Source: Flavivirga sp. 57AJ16
GTDB taxonomy: Bacteria; Bacteroidota; Bacteroidia; Flavobacteriales; Flavobacteriaceae
NCBI RefSeq assembly: GCF_028736925.1
Contig: NZ_JAQZAT010000001.1
Coordinates: 1 to 64,000, forward strand
Direction of reading: 5' to 3'
DNA: 64,000 nucleotides
Shown: piece by piece, positions 17,226 to 26,905 of the stretch
Layout: every line of letters begins with the position of its first letter
Position numbering within the stretch: the stretch's first letter is position 1
Translations under genes and position numbers: made by a program
Notes under the pieces: generated by a model
What the model was told of the DNA's origin: nothing
What the model saw: only the letters and a program-made list of their open reading frames with translations
The model's database searches: none

Positions 17226-18770
17226 TCATCGCTGATTCTCAAGAAACTTATCCCTAATAACCAAGTCTATTGGTTTATTTTCGATTTTAGATTCTAACCA
17301 TGAAATAATATCTAAATACAAGAAGGCACGACTTTGGTAAGGGTCATCTTCATATTGTTTTAATTTTTCATGAAGTTTGACAAACTCCCTTTTCACTTCA
17401 TTTGGATAAATATCCCCTAAACCTCTTAAAAATTTAATAAATTCTTTTTGCACTTCATATAGGTCTTCCATTTTAATTAAAAACTTATAAGTGCTTCTTA
17501 TTAAAACATCCAGATTATAGTCTAGACCTGCTTCGTAATGAGCCACAAGATTTAAAATTCTTGAAAAACACAATAAATCCTCGCGCATTTGTAAAGATTT
17601 ATTACTTATTATTTTTTCTAAAAAGTAAATACACTTTTTATTCTCTCCTGCACCAAAATACATACTCGCTATTTTATAATAGAATACCATAATGTGGTGT
17701 TCATCAATGCGGTCTTTATAATCTCTTAGACGTTCTAATAGCTCGTCTATTAAAGGCAAACCTTTTTTAAAACTTCCATCAAAAAAATGGAGATTAAACT
17801 TATTATTATAGATGTACAAAAAAGCTAACCCATCTACATTGTCATCTACAGGAAACCATTTTTCTTTTGTAACCGCTTCTAAATTAAAAAGGGTTTCCTT
17901 AAATTTTTCATACTGCCTTAAATAAAATAAAGCTTCAAGTAAATAGTGGTTTCCCTTTAAAAAAAAGACAGGATTTAAAATAATCATATCCTTATTTCTA
18001 TAAAATAAATCCACCCATTTAGAAGCATATTTATAGCTCGCTAAAAAGTCTGAGGTTAAAAAACTATACCACAAATAGGCTTTATACAACCAAAGTTTCT
18101 CTCTAAACCCTAATTTATTTATATCGTATTTTGGTAATCTGTTATTAAAATAATTAGTGACTCTTTTATTTTCTTTATCGTTTTTTATATAGCCCGTCTT
18201 TAGAAATAAACCGTATAACTGAAGCGACAAATTAGACAATTTACTAGCTATGACATTTTGCTGGCTTAGTTCTTTTGCCTGTACAGATAACTCGTCTGCC
18301 CTATTATTTAGGCTTCTGGTAATATATTGGGATTCAATTATTTTTTCTAGCTCTACAATTTCATAAGCAATGTTCTTTTCTTCATTGGCAATAGCCAAGC
18401 TTTTGGCTTTATCCAATATTTTCAAACTTTGCTTATAGAGTCCTTTATGATATAAAATAGTGGCAAAATCTAATTGTTCACGAATTTGAATCCTTACATT
18501 TTGATGGGAAGGGTTTAATCTTAAACTAATTAAAATTTGTTTATATAGATGTGCCTTTAAATTGGAAAGCTGTTGTTTTTTAACAATCCCTTTTTTAAGA
18601 ATAACAGATTCGTCGTAGACGGAAAGTTTATCAAGAATATTAAAAAGTGTCAAGAATTTTGAATCTTCATTGACACCTAAACGACCAACATAAAGCTTAA
18701 ACTGCCTCTTTTCTGATTTAGACAGCGACTTTATCAACACAAACAAATTATCTTTTTGCTCTCTTGTCAT
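17226..18770 (-). CDS. TPR-like helical hypothetical protein
   Basis: I do not recognise a named function. The 514-residue protein has no signal peptide or membrane segment and is almost wholly helical, Leu/Lys/Tyr-rich, with repeated tetratricopeptide-like helix pairs (KGLYKQSLKILDKAKSLAIA near 113-132, NKKCIYFLEKIISN near 390). The N-terminal SKSEKRQFKLYV segment resembles a conserved group of flavobacterial proteins of similar length. Probably a cytoplasmic scaffold. Divergently transcribed from leuA, whose start is 149 bases away. Confidence 0.55.
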   Translation of the reverse strand: MTREQKDNLFVLIKSLSKSEKRQFKLYVGRLGVNEDSKFLTLFNILDKLSVYDESVILKKGIVKKQQLSNLKAHLYKQILISLRLNPSHQNVRIQIREQLDFATILYHKGLYKQSLKILDKAKSLAIANEEKNIAYEIVELEKIIESQYITRSLNNRADELSVQAKELSQQNVIASKLSNLSLQLYGLFLKTGYIKNDKENKRVTNYFNNRLPKYDINKLGFREKLWLYKAYLWYSFLTSDFLASYKYASKWVDLFYRNKDMIILNPVFFLKGNHYLLEALFYLRQYEKFKETLFNLEAVTKEKWFPVDDNVDGLAFLYIYNNKFNLHFFDGSFKKGLPLIDELLERLRDYKDRIDEHHIMVFYYKIASMYFGAGENKKCIYFLEKIISNKSLQMREDLLCFSRILNLVAHYEAGLDYNLDVLIRSTYKFLIKMEDLYEVQKEFIKFLRGLGDIYPNEVKREFVKLHEKLKQYEDDPYQSRAFLYLDIISWLESKIENKPIDLVIRDKFLENQR

Positions 18771-18919
18771 AGTTACAAAAACAACATTAATATATTGATT
18801 ACCAATTTATTAAATAGGACATCCATGAGTTAAACATCGTAGAAATAAAAGCTTTAATTCTGCTTTTAGGAAACCAAAGTATAAATTCGTAGTACAATAA
18901 GAAAATATATTTTAAATAA

Positions 18920-20095
18920 ATGTCTAATAATAACGTCCAAATTTTTGATACTACGCTTCGAGATGGCGAACAAGTCCCTGGTTGTAAATTAAACACTGAG
19001 CAAAAATTAATCATTGCAGAACAGTTGGATAATTTAGGGGTTGATATTATTGAAGCAGGTTTTCCAGTATCGAGCCCTGGCGATTTTAAATCGGTTGAGG
19101 CTATTTCTAAAATAGTAAAACATGCGACTGTTTGTGGCTTAACACGGTCTGTTGAAAATGATATAAAGGTAGCTGCCGAGGCATTAAAATATGCTAAAAC
19201 ACCAAGGATTCACACAGGTATTGGAACCTCTGATTCCCATATAAAATTCAAATTTAAGTCTACACAGGAAGCTATCATAGAACGTGCTGTAAAAGCGGTT
19301 AGTTATGCTAAATCTTTTGTTGAAGATGTAGAATTTTATGCCGAAGATGCTGGTAGAACCGATAACGAATATTTAGCACGTGTGTGCGAAGCTGTTATTA
19401 AAGCGGGGGCAACTGTTTTAAACATTCCAGATACGACCGGCTACTGTTTACCACATGAGTATGGCGCTAAAATTAAATACTTAAAAGAGAACGTAAAAGG
19501 TATTGACAAAGCCATTTTATCCTGTCATTGCCATAACGACCTAGGTTTAGCAACTGCCAATTCTATTGAAGGTGTTATTAATGGCGCAAGGCAAATTGAA
19601 TGTACCATTAATGGTATTGGAGAACGTGCTGGAAATACTGCTTTAGAAGAAGTGGTCATGATCTTAAAACAACACCCCTATTTAAATCTGGATACTAGAA
19701 TACAAACCGAAATGCTTTACGGTATTAGTCAATTGGTTTCAGATAATATGGGTATTTACACACAACCTAACAAAGCCATTGTAGGTGCAAATGCATTTGC
19801 GCACAGTTCTGGAATTCATCAAGATGGTGTTATTAAAAATCGTGAAACTTACGAAATTATAGACCCTAAAGATGTTGGGGTCACAGAATCTGCTATTGTA
19901 TTAACAGCGAGAAGCGGAAGGGCTGCTTTAGCATATAGAGCAAAAAATATTGGGTACGAATTAACCAAACTTCAGTTGGATGATATATATATGAATTTCT
20001 TAAATTTTGCCGACAAAAAGAAAGAAGTTAATGATAATGATATCCATCAAATTATAGAAAACAGCAAAGTATATAGGGAAATTACTTCTGCTTAA
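18920..20095 (+). CDS. leuA: 2-isopropylmalate synthase, catalytic-domain-only form
   Basis: Condenses acetyl-CoA with 2-oxoisovalerate in leucine synthesis. The 391 residues carry the HMGL-like TIM barrel: [13 protein letters not shown] near residue 9, the [12 protein letters not shown] segment, LNIPDTTGY, and metal-binding HCHNDLG. The downstream NGIGERAGN and [10 protein letters not shown] motifs are typical of LeuA. The protein stops soon after the linker domain, so the C-terminal leucine-binding regulatory domain of roughly 510-residue LeuA enzymes is absent. Citramalate or homocitrate synthases share this core, but leuB next door favours LeuA. leuC and leuD are not in the window. Confidence 0.85.
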   Translation: MSNNNVQIFDTTLRDGEQVPGCKLNTEQKLIIAEQLDNLGVDIIEAGFPVSSPGDFKSVEAISKIVKHATVCGLTRSVENDIKVAAEALKYAKTPRIHTGIGTSDSHIKFKFKSTQEAIIERAVKAVSYAKSFVEDVEFYAEDAGRTDNEYLARVCEAVIKAGATVLNIPDTTGYCLPHEYGAKIKYLKENVKGIDKAILSCHCHNDLGLATANSIEGVINGARQIECTINGIGERAGNTALEEVVMILKQHPYLNLDTRIQTEMLYGISQLVSDNMGIYTQPNKAIVGANAFAHSSGIHQDGVIKNRETYEIIDPKDVGVTESAIVLTARSGRAALAYRAKNIGYELTKLQLDDIYMNFLNFADKKKEVNDNDIHQIIENSKVYREITSA

Positions 20096-20100
20096 AAATA

Positions 20101-20150
20101 GAGATTCCCACGTTACTGAAACAAGTTCAGTACATGTCGTGGGAATGACA
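20101..20150. repeat. Short stem-loop between leuA and leuB
   Basis: ATTCCCACG at 20104-20112 pairs with CGTGGGAAT about 25 bases later, with a nested CTGAA/TTCAG hairpin. It is a short member of the dispersed GTCATTCCC/GGGAATGAC palindromes and may attenuate or stabilise the leuA-leuB message. Confidence 0.5.
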
Positions 20151-20166
20151 AAAATGAATAAATGAA

Positions 20167-21285
20167 ATGAAACTAAATATTGCCGTTTTACCAGGCGATG
20201 GTATAGGTCCTGAAGTTACAGCTCAAGCCGTCAAAGTCTTGAAAGCTATTGCTATGGAGTTTGACCATATATTTACTTTCGAAACCGGGTTAGTAGGTGC
20301 TTCTGCGATAGACAAAACAGGAGATCCTTTGCCAGAAGAAACTATAAGCATTTGCGAAAACGCAGATGCTGTTTTGTTTGGAGCCATCGGCGATGCAAAA
20401 TACGATATAGACCCTAATGCTAAAATACGACCAGAACAAGGTCTCTTGGGACTTCGTAAAGTACTGGATTTATATACTAATATAAGACCTGTTATAGCTT
20501 ATGAAGATTTACTGAACAAATCCTCATTAAAGAAAAAACAAATTAAGGACACCGATATTCTTATTTATCGTGAACTCACCAGTGGTATTTATTTTGGTGA
20601 GAAAAAACTAAGTGAAGATGGTAATACAGCATCCGATAGTTGTGAATATACACGTTTTGAAATAGAACGGATTGCTCATTTAGCATTTAAAGCTGCTCAA
20701 TCTAGAAAAAACAAACTAACATTGGTAGATAAAGCCAATGTTTTGGTAAGTTCCCGTCTATGGCGTAAAGTAGTTCAAGAGTTAGCACCGCAGTATCCCG
20801 ATGTAAAATTGGATTATCTATATGTAGATAACGCCGCGGTAGAACTCATTATTAACCCAAGACAATTTGATGTTATTCTAACCGAAAACATGTTTGGAGA
20901 TATCCTATCTGAAGAAGCCAGTGTTATTGTAGGTTCTATAGGTTTATTAGCTTCGGCATCGATTGGTGACAAATATGCCATGTTCGAACCCATACATGGT
21001 GCTTATACAAAGGCAGCCAACAAAGGCATTGCAAACCCCATTGCATCCATTTTATCGGCAGCTATGTTATTGGATCATTTTGAACTGCATGAAGAAGCCG
21101 ACCTCATTAGGGAAGGTGTGGATAAATCGTTAAAACTTCATATTACAACCCCAGACCTAAACACAAAATATAGTCATATAACCACCACTAAAGTTGGTGA
21201 TTTTATAGAAGATTTTATAAATAACCCTGAAGAAACTAATTTAAATTTTACAAACATACATTTAGGACAGTCCACAATTATTTGA
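20167..21285 (+). CDS. leuB: 3-isopropylmalate dehydrogenase
   Basis: NAD-dependent oxidative decarboxylation of 3-isopropylmalate in leucine synthesis. At 372 residues it is the normal length. Family features: N-terminal AVLPGDGIGPEVT, LLGLRKVLDLYTNIRP with the substrate arginines, RELTSGIYFGEKK, the catalytic YLYVDNAA region, the metal-site LTENMFGDILSEEAS, and nucleotide-binding EPIHGAYTKAANKGIANP. It follows leuA by 71 bases and is closed by a terminator, so the two form a leuAB unit. Confidence 0.95.
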   Translation: MKLNIAVLPGDGIGPEVTAQAVKVLKAIAMEFDHIFTFETGLVGASAIDKTGDPLPEETISICENADAVLFGAIGDAKYDIDPNAKIRPEQGLLGLRKVLDLYTNIRPVIAYEDLLNKSSLKKKQIKDTDILIYRELTSGIYFGEKKLSEDGNTASDSCEYTRFEIERIAHLAFKAAQSRKNKLTLVDKANVLVSSRLWRKVVQELAPQYPDVKLDYLYVDNAAVELIINPRQFDVILTENMFGDILSEEASVIVGSIGLLASASIGDKYAMFEPIHGAYTKAANKGIANPIASILSAAMLLDHFELHEEADLIREGVDKSLKLHITTPDLNTKYSHITTTKVGDFIEDFINNPEETNLNFTNIHLGQSTII

Positions 21286-21328
21286 TTATTTGAGTTAGTC
21301 ACCAAATTAAAATTGTTGGGATTTACGA

Positions 21329-21356
21329 AAAGCACATCTAACCGATGTGCTTTTTT
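21329..21356 (+). terminator. Rho-independent terminator after leuB
   Basis: AAAGCACATC at 21329-21338 and GATGTGCTTT at 21344-21353 form a perfect 10-bp stem with a 5-base loop, followed by a T run to 21356. Confidence 0.9.
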
Positions 21357-21384
21357 AATGCTCTTAACTAATGTGAATCTCGTT

Positions 21385-21548
21385 TAATACCATTTACACC
21401 TTGAATTCACCCAATAAAACACATCTTTTTGTGCTTTATTTCGTTATAAAAATAAACCAGAACTATAGCTATGCTTGATTTTTACGCCCATCTATCACAA
21501 AAAATCATCATTTTATTTTTTGATAAATTCAAAGTATAACTGGTATAA
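21385..21548. repeat. 164-bp imperfect palindromic repeat
   Basis: The left arm TAATACCATTTACACCTTGAATT and the right arm (AATTCAAAG..ACTGGTATAA) are inverted copies. The centre has the shared core ACCAGAACTATAGCTATGCTTG and TTTTTAC. It belongs with 317-645 and 38955-39198 and more distantly with 7026-7187 and 57631-57791. It occupies the gap between the convergent leuB and argH genes; the remainder to 21755 shows no gene. Confidence 0.6.
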
Positions 21549-21755
21549 GAGTTAAAAATGTCACTTCTGTAAGGGGTTATACTAACTCGGGGACAACTTC
21601 GAGTTAAATTTCATAGAAATTTAGTGTCCAGAAACTAGAAATCTTCTTGTTTTCGACACATCAAATCATAGATTCGATAATCAAACTGGTAAAAATTTCA
21701 ATTGACTTTTATCGACTCCTAGACATGTGTATGTTCTTATAAAATTAAATAAATT

Positions 21756-23030
21756 CTAACCTGGAAATTTATCACGTATTTTATCCAAACTCAAATTATG
21801 AATACTCCCAACATGTGTATGATGTTTAGAGGTATCCGGCACATAAGTCCCATCCTGTACTTGGCCTCCAATTTTTTGATATGCTTCTCTAAAGCTTTGT
21901 CCTTCAACAACCAAGGTATTGATATTATCAACGGTAAATAGATATTTATATTTATCATCATTTATATCAACATCCTTTACAATAACCTGTTGAATGGAAT
22001 AATTAAAAATATCCAAGATATCTTTTACTTCTTCAAAAGCTGCAATGATATTTTCTTTTAATAACTGAAAATCCCTGTGATAGCCACTTGGCAAGTTATT
22101 GGTTATTAAAATCATCTCACTCTGTAAAGCTTGTATTTTATTACATTTCCCTCGAATCAATTCAAACACATCCGGGTTCTTTTTGTGGGGCATAATACTA
22201 CTACCAGTTGTTAATTCATCTGGAAAGGAAATAAATCCAAAATTCTGACTCATATATAAACAGATGTCCATGGCAAAACGAGACATGGTATTACATAGAC
22301 TCCCTAAACTGGAAGCTATCGTACGCTCACTTTTCCCACGGCTCATTTGTGCAGCTACCACGTTATATTTTAGAGTAGCAAAGTCCATTTCTTTTGTGGT
22401 TAACGCTCTATCGATAGGGAATGAGCTTCCATAACCTGCCGCAGATCCCAACGGATTCTGGTCGACCGTTTGAATGGCTGCATTTAATAAATAGACATCG
22501 TCTATCATGAGCTCGGCATAGGCAGAAAACCATAACCCGAACGATGATGGCATGGCTACTTGTAAATGTGTGTAACCTGGTAATACTTTATCTTTATAAG
22601 TTTCGGCCAATTCAAGAAGTGTTGCAAAGAACGTTTTTGTTTTTTCTTTTACTATACCTAGATTTTCTTTGTAGTACAACTGTAAAGCCACTAAAACCTG
22701 ATCGTTTCTGGAACGTGCCGTATGTATCTTTTTACCAACGTCCCCTAAAGATTTTGTGAGTTCGAATTCTATTTTGGAATGTACATCTTCAAACTGAGGC
22801 TCAATAACAAACGTGCCGTTTTCTATTTGGGTTTTCAAAACCTTTAACCCACCTAACAATTCAACTAATTCTTCGACGGTAATGATACCAATTTTTTGGA
22901 GCATTTTAGCGTGTGCCTTGGATGCTATCACATCATATTTCGCAATATGAATATCTATTTCCCTATCATTTCCAACAGTGAACTGTTCTATTTTTTTATC
23001 AATTGATATGCCTTTGTCCCAGAGTTTCAT
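21756..23030 (-). CDS. argH: Argininosuccinate lyase
   Basis: Last step of arginine synthesis: splits argininosuccinate into arginine and fumarate. The 424-residue protein is a little short against the usual 455-465 but has the full fumarase/aspartase core: KIHTARSRNDQV, GYTHLQVAMP, NPLGSAAGYGSSFPIDR, and the signature GSSIMPHKKNPD with its catalytic loop. It is the terminal gene of the arginine/proline run, 237 bases after argE, so it may also have a separate promoter. Confidence 0.95.
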   Translation of the reverse strand: MKLWDKGISIDKKIEQFTVGNDREIDIHIAKYDVIASKAHAKMLQKIGIITVEELVELLGGLKVLKTQIENGTFVIEPQFEDVHSKIEFELTKSLGDVGKKIHTARSRNDQVLVALQLYYKENLGIVKEKTKTFFATLLELAETYKDKVLPGYTHLQVAMPSSFGLWFSAYAELMIDDVYLLNAAIQTVDQNPLGSAAGYGSSFPIDRALTTKEMDFATLKYNVVAAQMSRGKSERTIASSLGSLCNTMSRFAMDICLYMSQNFGFISFPDELTTGSSIMPHKKNPDVFELIRGKCNKIQALQSEMILITNNLPSGYHRDFQLLKENIIAAFEEVKDILDIFNYSIQQVIVKDVDINDDKYKYLFTVDNINTLVVEGQSFREAYQKIGGQVQDGTYVPDTSKHHTHVGSIHNLSLDKIRDKFPG

Positions 23031-23267
23031 TTTCTATACTTTTTTGTCATTCCCGTGAAGACGGGAATCTTTTATATCTTAATATTTCTATGGTGCTTGA
23101 GACCCTTCGACTGCGCTCAGGGTGACAACACGTTTCTATTTGTTTAATCGAAATATAGTTCAACAAACTTAAAACCAATATTTAAGACTGCTTCACTTCT
23201 AGAACTAAAATTTGAACTTGGACTATAATCCAGTCTATATTCTTGGTTCTATTTTCTTAATTCTTTT
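23031..23267. other. argE-argH gap with short palindromes
   Basis: Contains GTCATTCCCGTGAAGACGGGAATC (23047-23070; stem ATTCCCGT/ACGGGAAT) and a CCCTTCGACTGCGCTCAGGG hairpin at 23103-23122, both common dispersed palindromes. No coding sequence. Confidence 0.5.
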
Positions 23268-24332
23268 TTATAATACTCTTTCTAACAATTCAACATAAAT
23301 TTTAATACCCTCTTTAATCTCATCCACATAAATAAATTCATCTGCCGAATGTGAACGTGTGCTATCTCCTGGCCCTAATTTTAACGATGGACAAGATAAC
23401 ACTGCTTGATCGGATAGTGTTGGTGATCCATATGTTGTTCTGCCAATGGCGATACCAGCTTTAACCAAATCATGATCTACAGGAATACTTGACGAATTTA
23501 AACGTAAACTACGAGGTGTAATGCTCTTACATGGTGACTGTTCTTGTAATATTTCTGCAATTTCTGCATTGCTATAGGCATCATTTACGCGAACATCTAT
23601 GACTAAATCTAAATGTGCCGGTATAGCATTATGCTGCTTTCCTGCATTAATTTGTGTGACCGTTAATTTTACATCTCCTAGTGCTTCTGATCCTTTTTCA
23701 AATTTAAAATCCTTGAACCATTGCAATACCTCAATGGCATTGTAAAGCACATTATCGTCATTAGGATGTGCTGCATGGCTTGGTGTTCCAGAAACGACGG
23801 CATCAAAAACGACCAAACCCTTTTCGGCAACTGCTAAATTCATAAGTGTTGGTTCCCCTACAATGGCCACATCTACTTTTGGAATCACAGATAACATACT
23901 ATTTAATCCATTTGGACCACTGCTTTCTTCTTCTGCGGAAGCGACAATAACGAGGTTGTATTTTAAGTCTTTTTGATTATAGAAATGAGTAAATGTAGCA
24001 ATTAACGATACCAAACATCCTCCTGCATCATTACTTCCCAAGCCATATAATTTGCCATCTTCTACAATAGCTTTGAATGGGTCCTTGGTATAGCCACTGT
24101 TGGGCTTTACAGTATCATGATGCGAGTTTAACAATAATGTTGGCTTACCCTCATCAAAGTATTTATTAATTGCCCAAACATTATTTTCTGTTCTTTTATA
24201 ATCAATCCCATAACGTTTAAACCAATCTTCTATATGCAACGCTGTTTGATCTTCTTCTGAAGAAAACGACTGTGTTTCTATCAGCCTTTTTAAAAGTGAT
24301 ATGGCATCGTTTGTTAATTTCTGTGGCGTCAT
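23268..24332 (-). CDS. argE: M20-family N-acyl-L-ornithine deacylase
   Basis: Removes the N-acyl group (probably succinyl here) from ornithine or citrulline; zinc-dependent and cytoplasmic. The 354 residues show M20 metal and catalytic positions: NSHHDTVKP, LYGLGSNDAGG, the general base pair in ASAEEESSG, and VAIVGEPT. A dimerisation domain lies in the middle, and the metal-binding His is in STRSHSADEF near the C-terminus. One base after argB, so tightly coupled. DapE or LysK would look similar; the neighbours make ArgE the best call. Because the ornithine carbamoyltransferase here is an acyl-ornithine type, the true substrate may be N-acylcitrulline. Confidence 0.87.
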   Translation of the reverse strand: MTPQKLTNDAISLLKRLIETQSFSSEEDQTALHIEDWFKRYGIDYKRTENNVWAINKYFDEGKPTLLLNSHHDTVKPNSGYTKDPFKAIVEDGKLYGLGSNDAGGCLVSLIATFTHFYNQKDLKYNLVIVASAEEESSGPNGLNSMLSVIPKVDVAIVGEPTLMNLAVAEKGLVVFDAVVSGTPSHAAHPNDDNVLYNAIEVLQWFKDFKFEKGSEALGDVKLTVTQINAGKQHNAIPAHLDLVIDVRVNDAYSNAEIAEILQEQSPCKSITPRSLRLNSSSIPVDHDLVKAGIAIGRTTYGSPTLSDQAVLSCPSLKLGPGDSTRSHSADEFIYVDEIKEGIKIYVELLERVL

Positions 24333-24333
24333 G

Positions 24334-25110
24334 TTATAAAGTTATGGTTGTAAAATTATCATTTTCTTGGGTTAACATGGATGTATTTCCCATATTAATT
24401 GTGCTAACGCCATTATTTAAGGCATCGAAGCAATTTTCTAGCTTTGGTAACATCCCATCGGCAATAGTGCCTTGCTCTAACAACTCTGCATACAATTTTG
24501 TGTCGATATGCTTAATGACCGATTTTTTATCGTTTATATCTTCTAAAACACCATTTAATTCAAAACAGTAATAAATGGATGTTTCGTATAAATGACTCAT
24601 GCCTACTGCTACTTGTGATGTAATGGTATCTGCATTGGTATTTAATAATTGTCCGTTACCGTCGTGCGTGATGGCACAAAAAACAGGTGTAAAATCGGCT
24701 TGCATTAATTTGTCAATAGATTCGTGAGCCACATGTTTAACATCGCCAACAAAACCAAAATCAACCTCTTTTACGGGTCTTTTATCTGATACGATACTAT
24801 TTATATCGGCACCAGTTAAACCTATGGCATTGGTGTTTAAGGCTTGTAATTTGGCTACAATATTCTTATTGACCAGACCGCCATAAACCATAGTGATCAC
24901 TTCCAAAGTTTCGGCATCGGTAATACGTCTGCCGTTTATCATTTTAGACTCAATTCCTAATTTTGATGCGATTAATGTGGCACGTTTGCCTCCACCATGT
25001 ACCAAGATTTTCTTTCCTTCCAAGTTTGAAAACAGTTTTAAAAACGCCTGTAATGCTGAAGCATCCTCTATAATGTTTCCTCCTATTTTTACGATCGATA
25101 GTTTTTCCAT
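24334..25110 (-). CDS. argB: N-acylglutamate kinase
   Basis: Phosphorylates the acylated glutamate (acetyl or, in Bacteroidota, probably succinyl). The 258 residues carry an amino-acid-kinase fold: VKIGGNIIED, LVHGGGKRATLIASKLG, the INGRRITDAETLEVI substrate loop, IGLTGADINSI, and a C-terminal NTDANT-like variant LNTNADTIT followed by MLPKLENC. Length is normal for ArgB. Lies 43 bases after argF and one base before argE. Confidence 0.92.
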   Translation of the reverse strand: MEKLSIVKIGGNIIEDASALQAFLKLFSNLEGKKILVHGGGKRATLIASKLGIESKMINGRRITDAETLEVITMVYGGLVNKNIVAKLQALNTNAIGLTGADINSIVSDKRPVKEVDFGFVGDVKHVAHESIDKLMQADFTPVFCAITHDGNGQLLNTNADTITSQVAVGMSHLYETSIYYCFELNGVLEDINDKKSVIKHIDTKLYAELLEQGTIADGMLPKLENCFDALNNGVSTINMGNTSMLTQENDNFTTITL

Positions 25111-25153
25111 GCCTCTCCCTCTGCCCTCTCCAAAGGAGCGGGAACTTTTTAAA

Positions 25154-26095
25154 TTATTTTAAATCTTTCAGTATTTTTTTTAGCACTAATTGCGCGGCAT
25201 AGGTTCTGTTGTTTGCTTGCTGAATCACCAAAGAACTATCGCTATCTAAAACCGCATCTTCAACAATAACATTTCGCCGTACGGGCAAACAGTGCATAAA
25301 TTTAGCAGTACCCAATTTTTCTTTGGTAATCATCCAGCTAGGGTCTGTATTTATAATCTTTCCATAGTCTTCGTAGCTACTCCAATTTTTCACATATACA
25401 AAATCGGCATCTTTAAAAGCGGCTTCCTGATTATGGATTATAGGAGTGCTACCTACTATATTAGAACTTAAATCATAGCCTTCCGGATTAGCGATTACAA
25501 AATCAACATCCATTTTTTGCATCGCCTGAGCAAAGCTATTGGCCACAGCATGTGGTAAGGCTTTAATATGAGGTGCCCAACTCAAAACTACTTTGGGTCG
25601 CGATTTTTTAGCATGTTCTGAAATTGTTAGCGCATCGGTCAACCCTTGTAAGGGGTGTCCTGTGGCACTCTCCATATTCACAATGGGAACGGATGCATGT
25701 TCAACAAACGATCTTAAAACCTGCTCGCTTTCATCCTTTGCCCGATCCGTTAATGTTGGAAATGCTCTCACTGCAATAATATCACAGTATTGTGACACTA
25801 CTGCCGCAGCTTCTTTTATGTGTTCTGCAGTACGACCATCCATAATAGTACCATCTTCAAATTCAATACCCCATGCATCACCGGACACATTCATAACGAT
25901 AGGATTCATTCCTAAATTCAATGCCGCTTTTTGCGTACTTAGTCGGGTACGCAAACTAGAGTTAAAAAATAATAACCCGATGGTTTTATTTTTTCCCAGT
26001 GTTATATGTTTTAAAGGATCTTGTTTTAGGGATTTAGCTTCCTCGATCCATGATTGCAAGTTATCTATATCGTGTATGGAGGTGTAGTTTTTCAT
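25154..26095 (-). CDS. argF: N-succinyl-L-ornithine transcarbamylase type ArgF
   Basis: Carbamoylates an N-acylated ornithine. At 313 residues it belongs with the Bacteroidota acyl-ornithine enzymes: carbamoyl-phosphate loop FNSSLRTRLST (not the STRTR of ordinary OTCases), MDGRTAEHIKEAA near 85-97, ATGHPLQGLTDA, and MHCLPVRRN. By family knowledge, the residue equivalent to Pro90 of the Bacteroides enzyme sets succinyl versus acetyl specificity: Glu gives acetyl, small residues succinyl. By simple counting residue 90 here is Ala, consistent with succinyl, but I have not aligned it. It lies between proB and argB. Confidence 0.85.
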   Translation of the reverse strand: MKNYTSIHDIDNLQSWIEEAKSLKQDPLKHITLGKNKTIGLLFFNSSLRTRLSTQKAALNLGMNPIVMNVSGDAWGIEFEDGTIMDGRTAEHIKEAAAVVSQYCDIIAVRAFPTLTDRAKDESEQVLRSFVEHASVPIVNMESATGHPLQGLTDALTISEHAKKSRPKVVLSWAPHIKALPHAVANSFAQAMQKMDVDFVIANPEGYDLSSNIVGSTPIIHNQEAAFKDADFVYVKNWSSYEDYGKIINTDPSWMITKEKLGTAKFMHCLPVRRNVIVEDAVLDSDSSLVIQQANNRTYAAQLVLKKILKDLK

Positions 26096-26141
26096 TGTTT
26101 GATTGTTATTTTTTATAGACCTGTTGCCTGGTTTCTTCTTT

Positions 26142-26903
26142 TTATTTTATTTTAGTAAACGATACTTTATTATGCATGGCGTTTAAGATGAAATTATCTT
26201 CCAGCCCATTTACAATCCATGTTTCTACATTTGATTGTTTTGCTACTGTAATGGCATCTATTTTAGATTGCATCCCTCCAGTTCCATGAGTTGATTTAGA
26301 ATTTACTACTTGGTTTTTTAACTCGTTAAAATCGGTAACTAATTCAATAGTCTTTGGAGTACCATTCTCAAAGGACTCTTTAGTATAAATACCATTTGTA
26401 TTGGTGGCTATTATAAATAGATCGGCTTTTAAAAGTGAAGCGGTCAAAGCACCTAATTTATCGTTATCCCCAAATTTAATTTCGTCGGTGGCTACCGTAT
26501 CGTTTTCATTAATTATAGGGATATAATTATTGTTAACGAGTACATTAATGGTATTTACAATATTGGTTTTACTCTCTTGCTTTTTAAAGTCGGAATAGGA
26601 CAATAAACATTGCGATGTTAGCAATCCGTATTCCCTAAAAATCTCCTGATAAATTCTTATAAGGTGTGGCTGGCCAATAGACGCTAAGGCTTGTTTTACA
26701 AAAACGTCTTTTTGCTTACTTTCTAATTTCACAAACTGTTTTGCCACTGCAATAGCTCCAGAACTCACTATAACAAATTCGCAGGTATCCTTTAATTGCG
26801 CTATTTGATTTGCAATATCTTCAATCTTACCCCTTGAAATGTTATTTGTTTCTTTGGTAAGCGTATTGGAGCCGACTTTGAGTAATATTCTTTGCTTCTT
26901 CAT
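26142..26903 (-). CDS. proB: Glutamate 5-kinase without PUA domain
   Basis: First step of proline synthesis, forming gamma-glutamyl phosphate. Features: ILLKVGSNTLT, VSSGAIAVAK, NENDTVATDEIKFGDNDKLGA and GTGGMQSKIDA. I chose the ATG at 26903 (253 residues); a longer frame from 26939 runs back into proA and adds a non-conserved MVRSWKWTNKIT. The protein ends after the kinase domain and lacks the C-terminal PUA domain of about 370-residue ProB. It starts 2 bases after the proA stop. Confidence 0.92.
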   Translation of the reverse strand: MKKQRILLKVGSNTLTKETNNISRGKIEDIANQIAQLKDTCEFVIVSSGAIAVAKQFVKLESKQKDVFVKQALASIGQPHLIRIYQEIFREYGLLTSQCLLSYSDFKKQESKTNIVNTINVLVNNNYIPIINENDTVATDEIKFGDNDKLGALTASLLKADLFIIATNTNGIYTKESFENGTPKTIELVTDFNELKNQVVNSKSTHGTGGMQSKIDAITVAKQSNVETWIVNGLEDNFILNAMHNKVSFTKIK

Positions 26904-26905
26904 GG

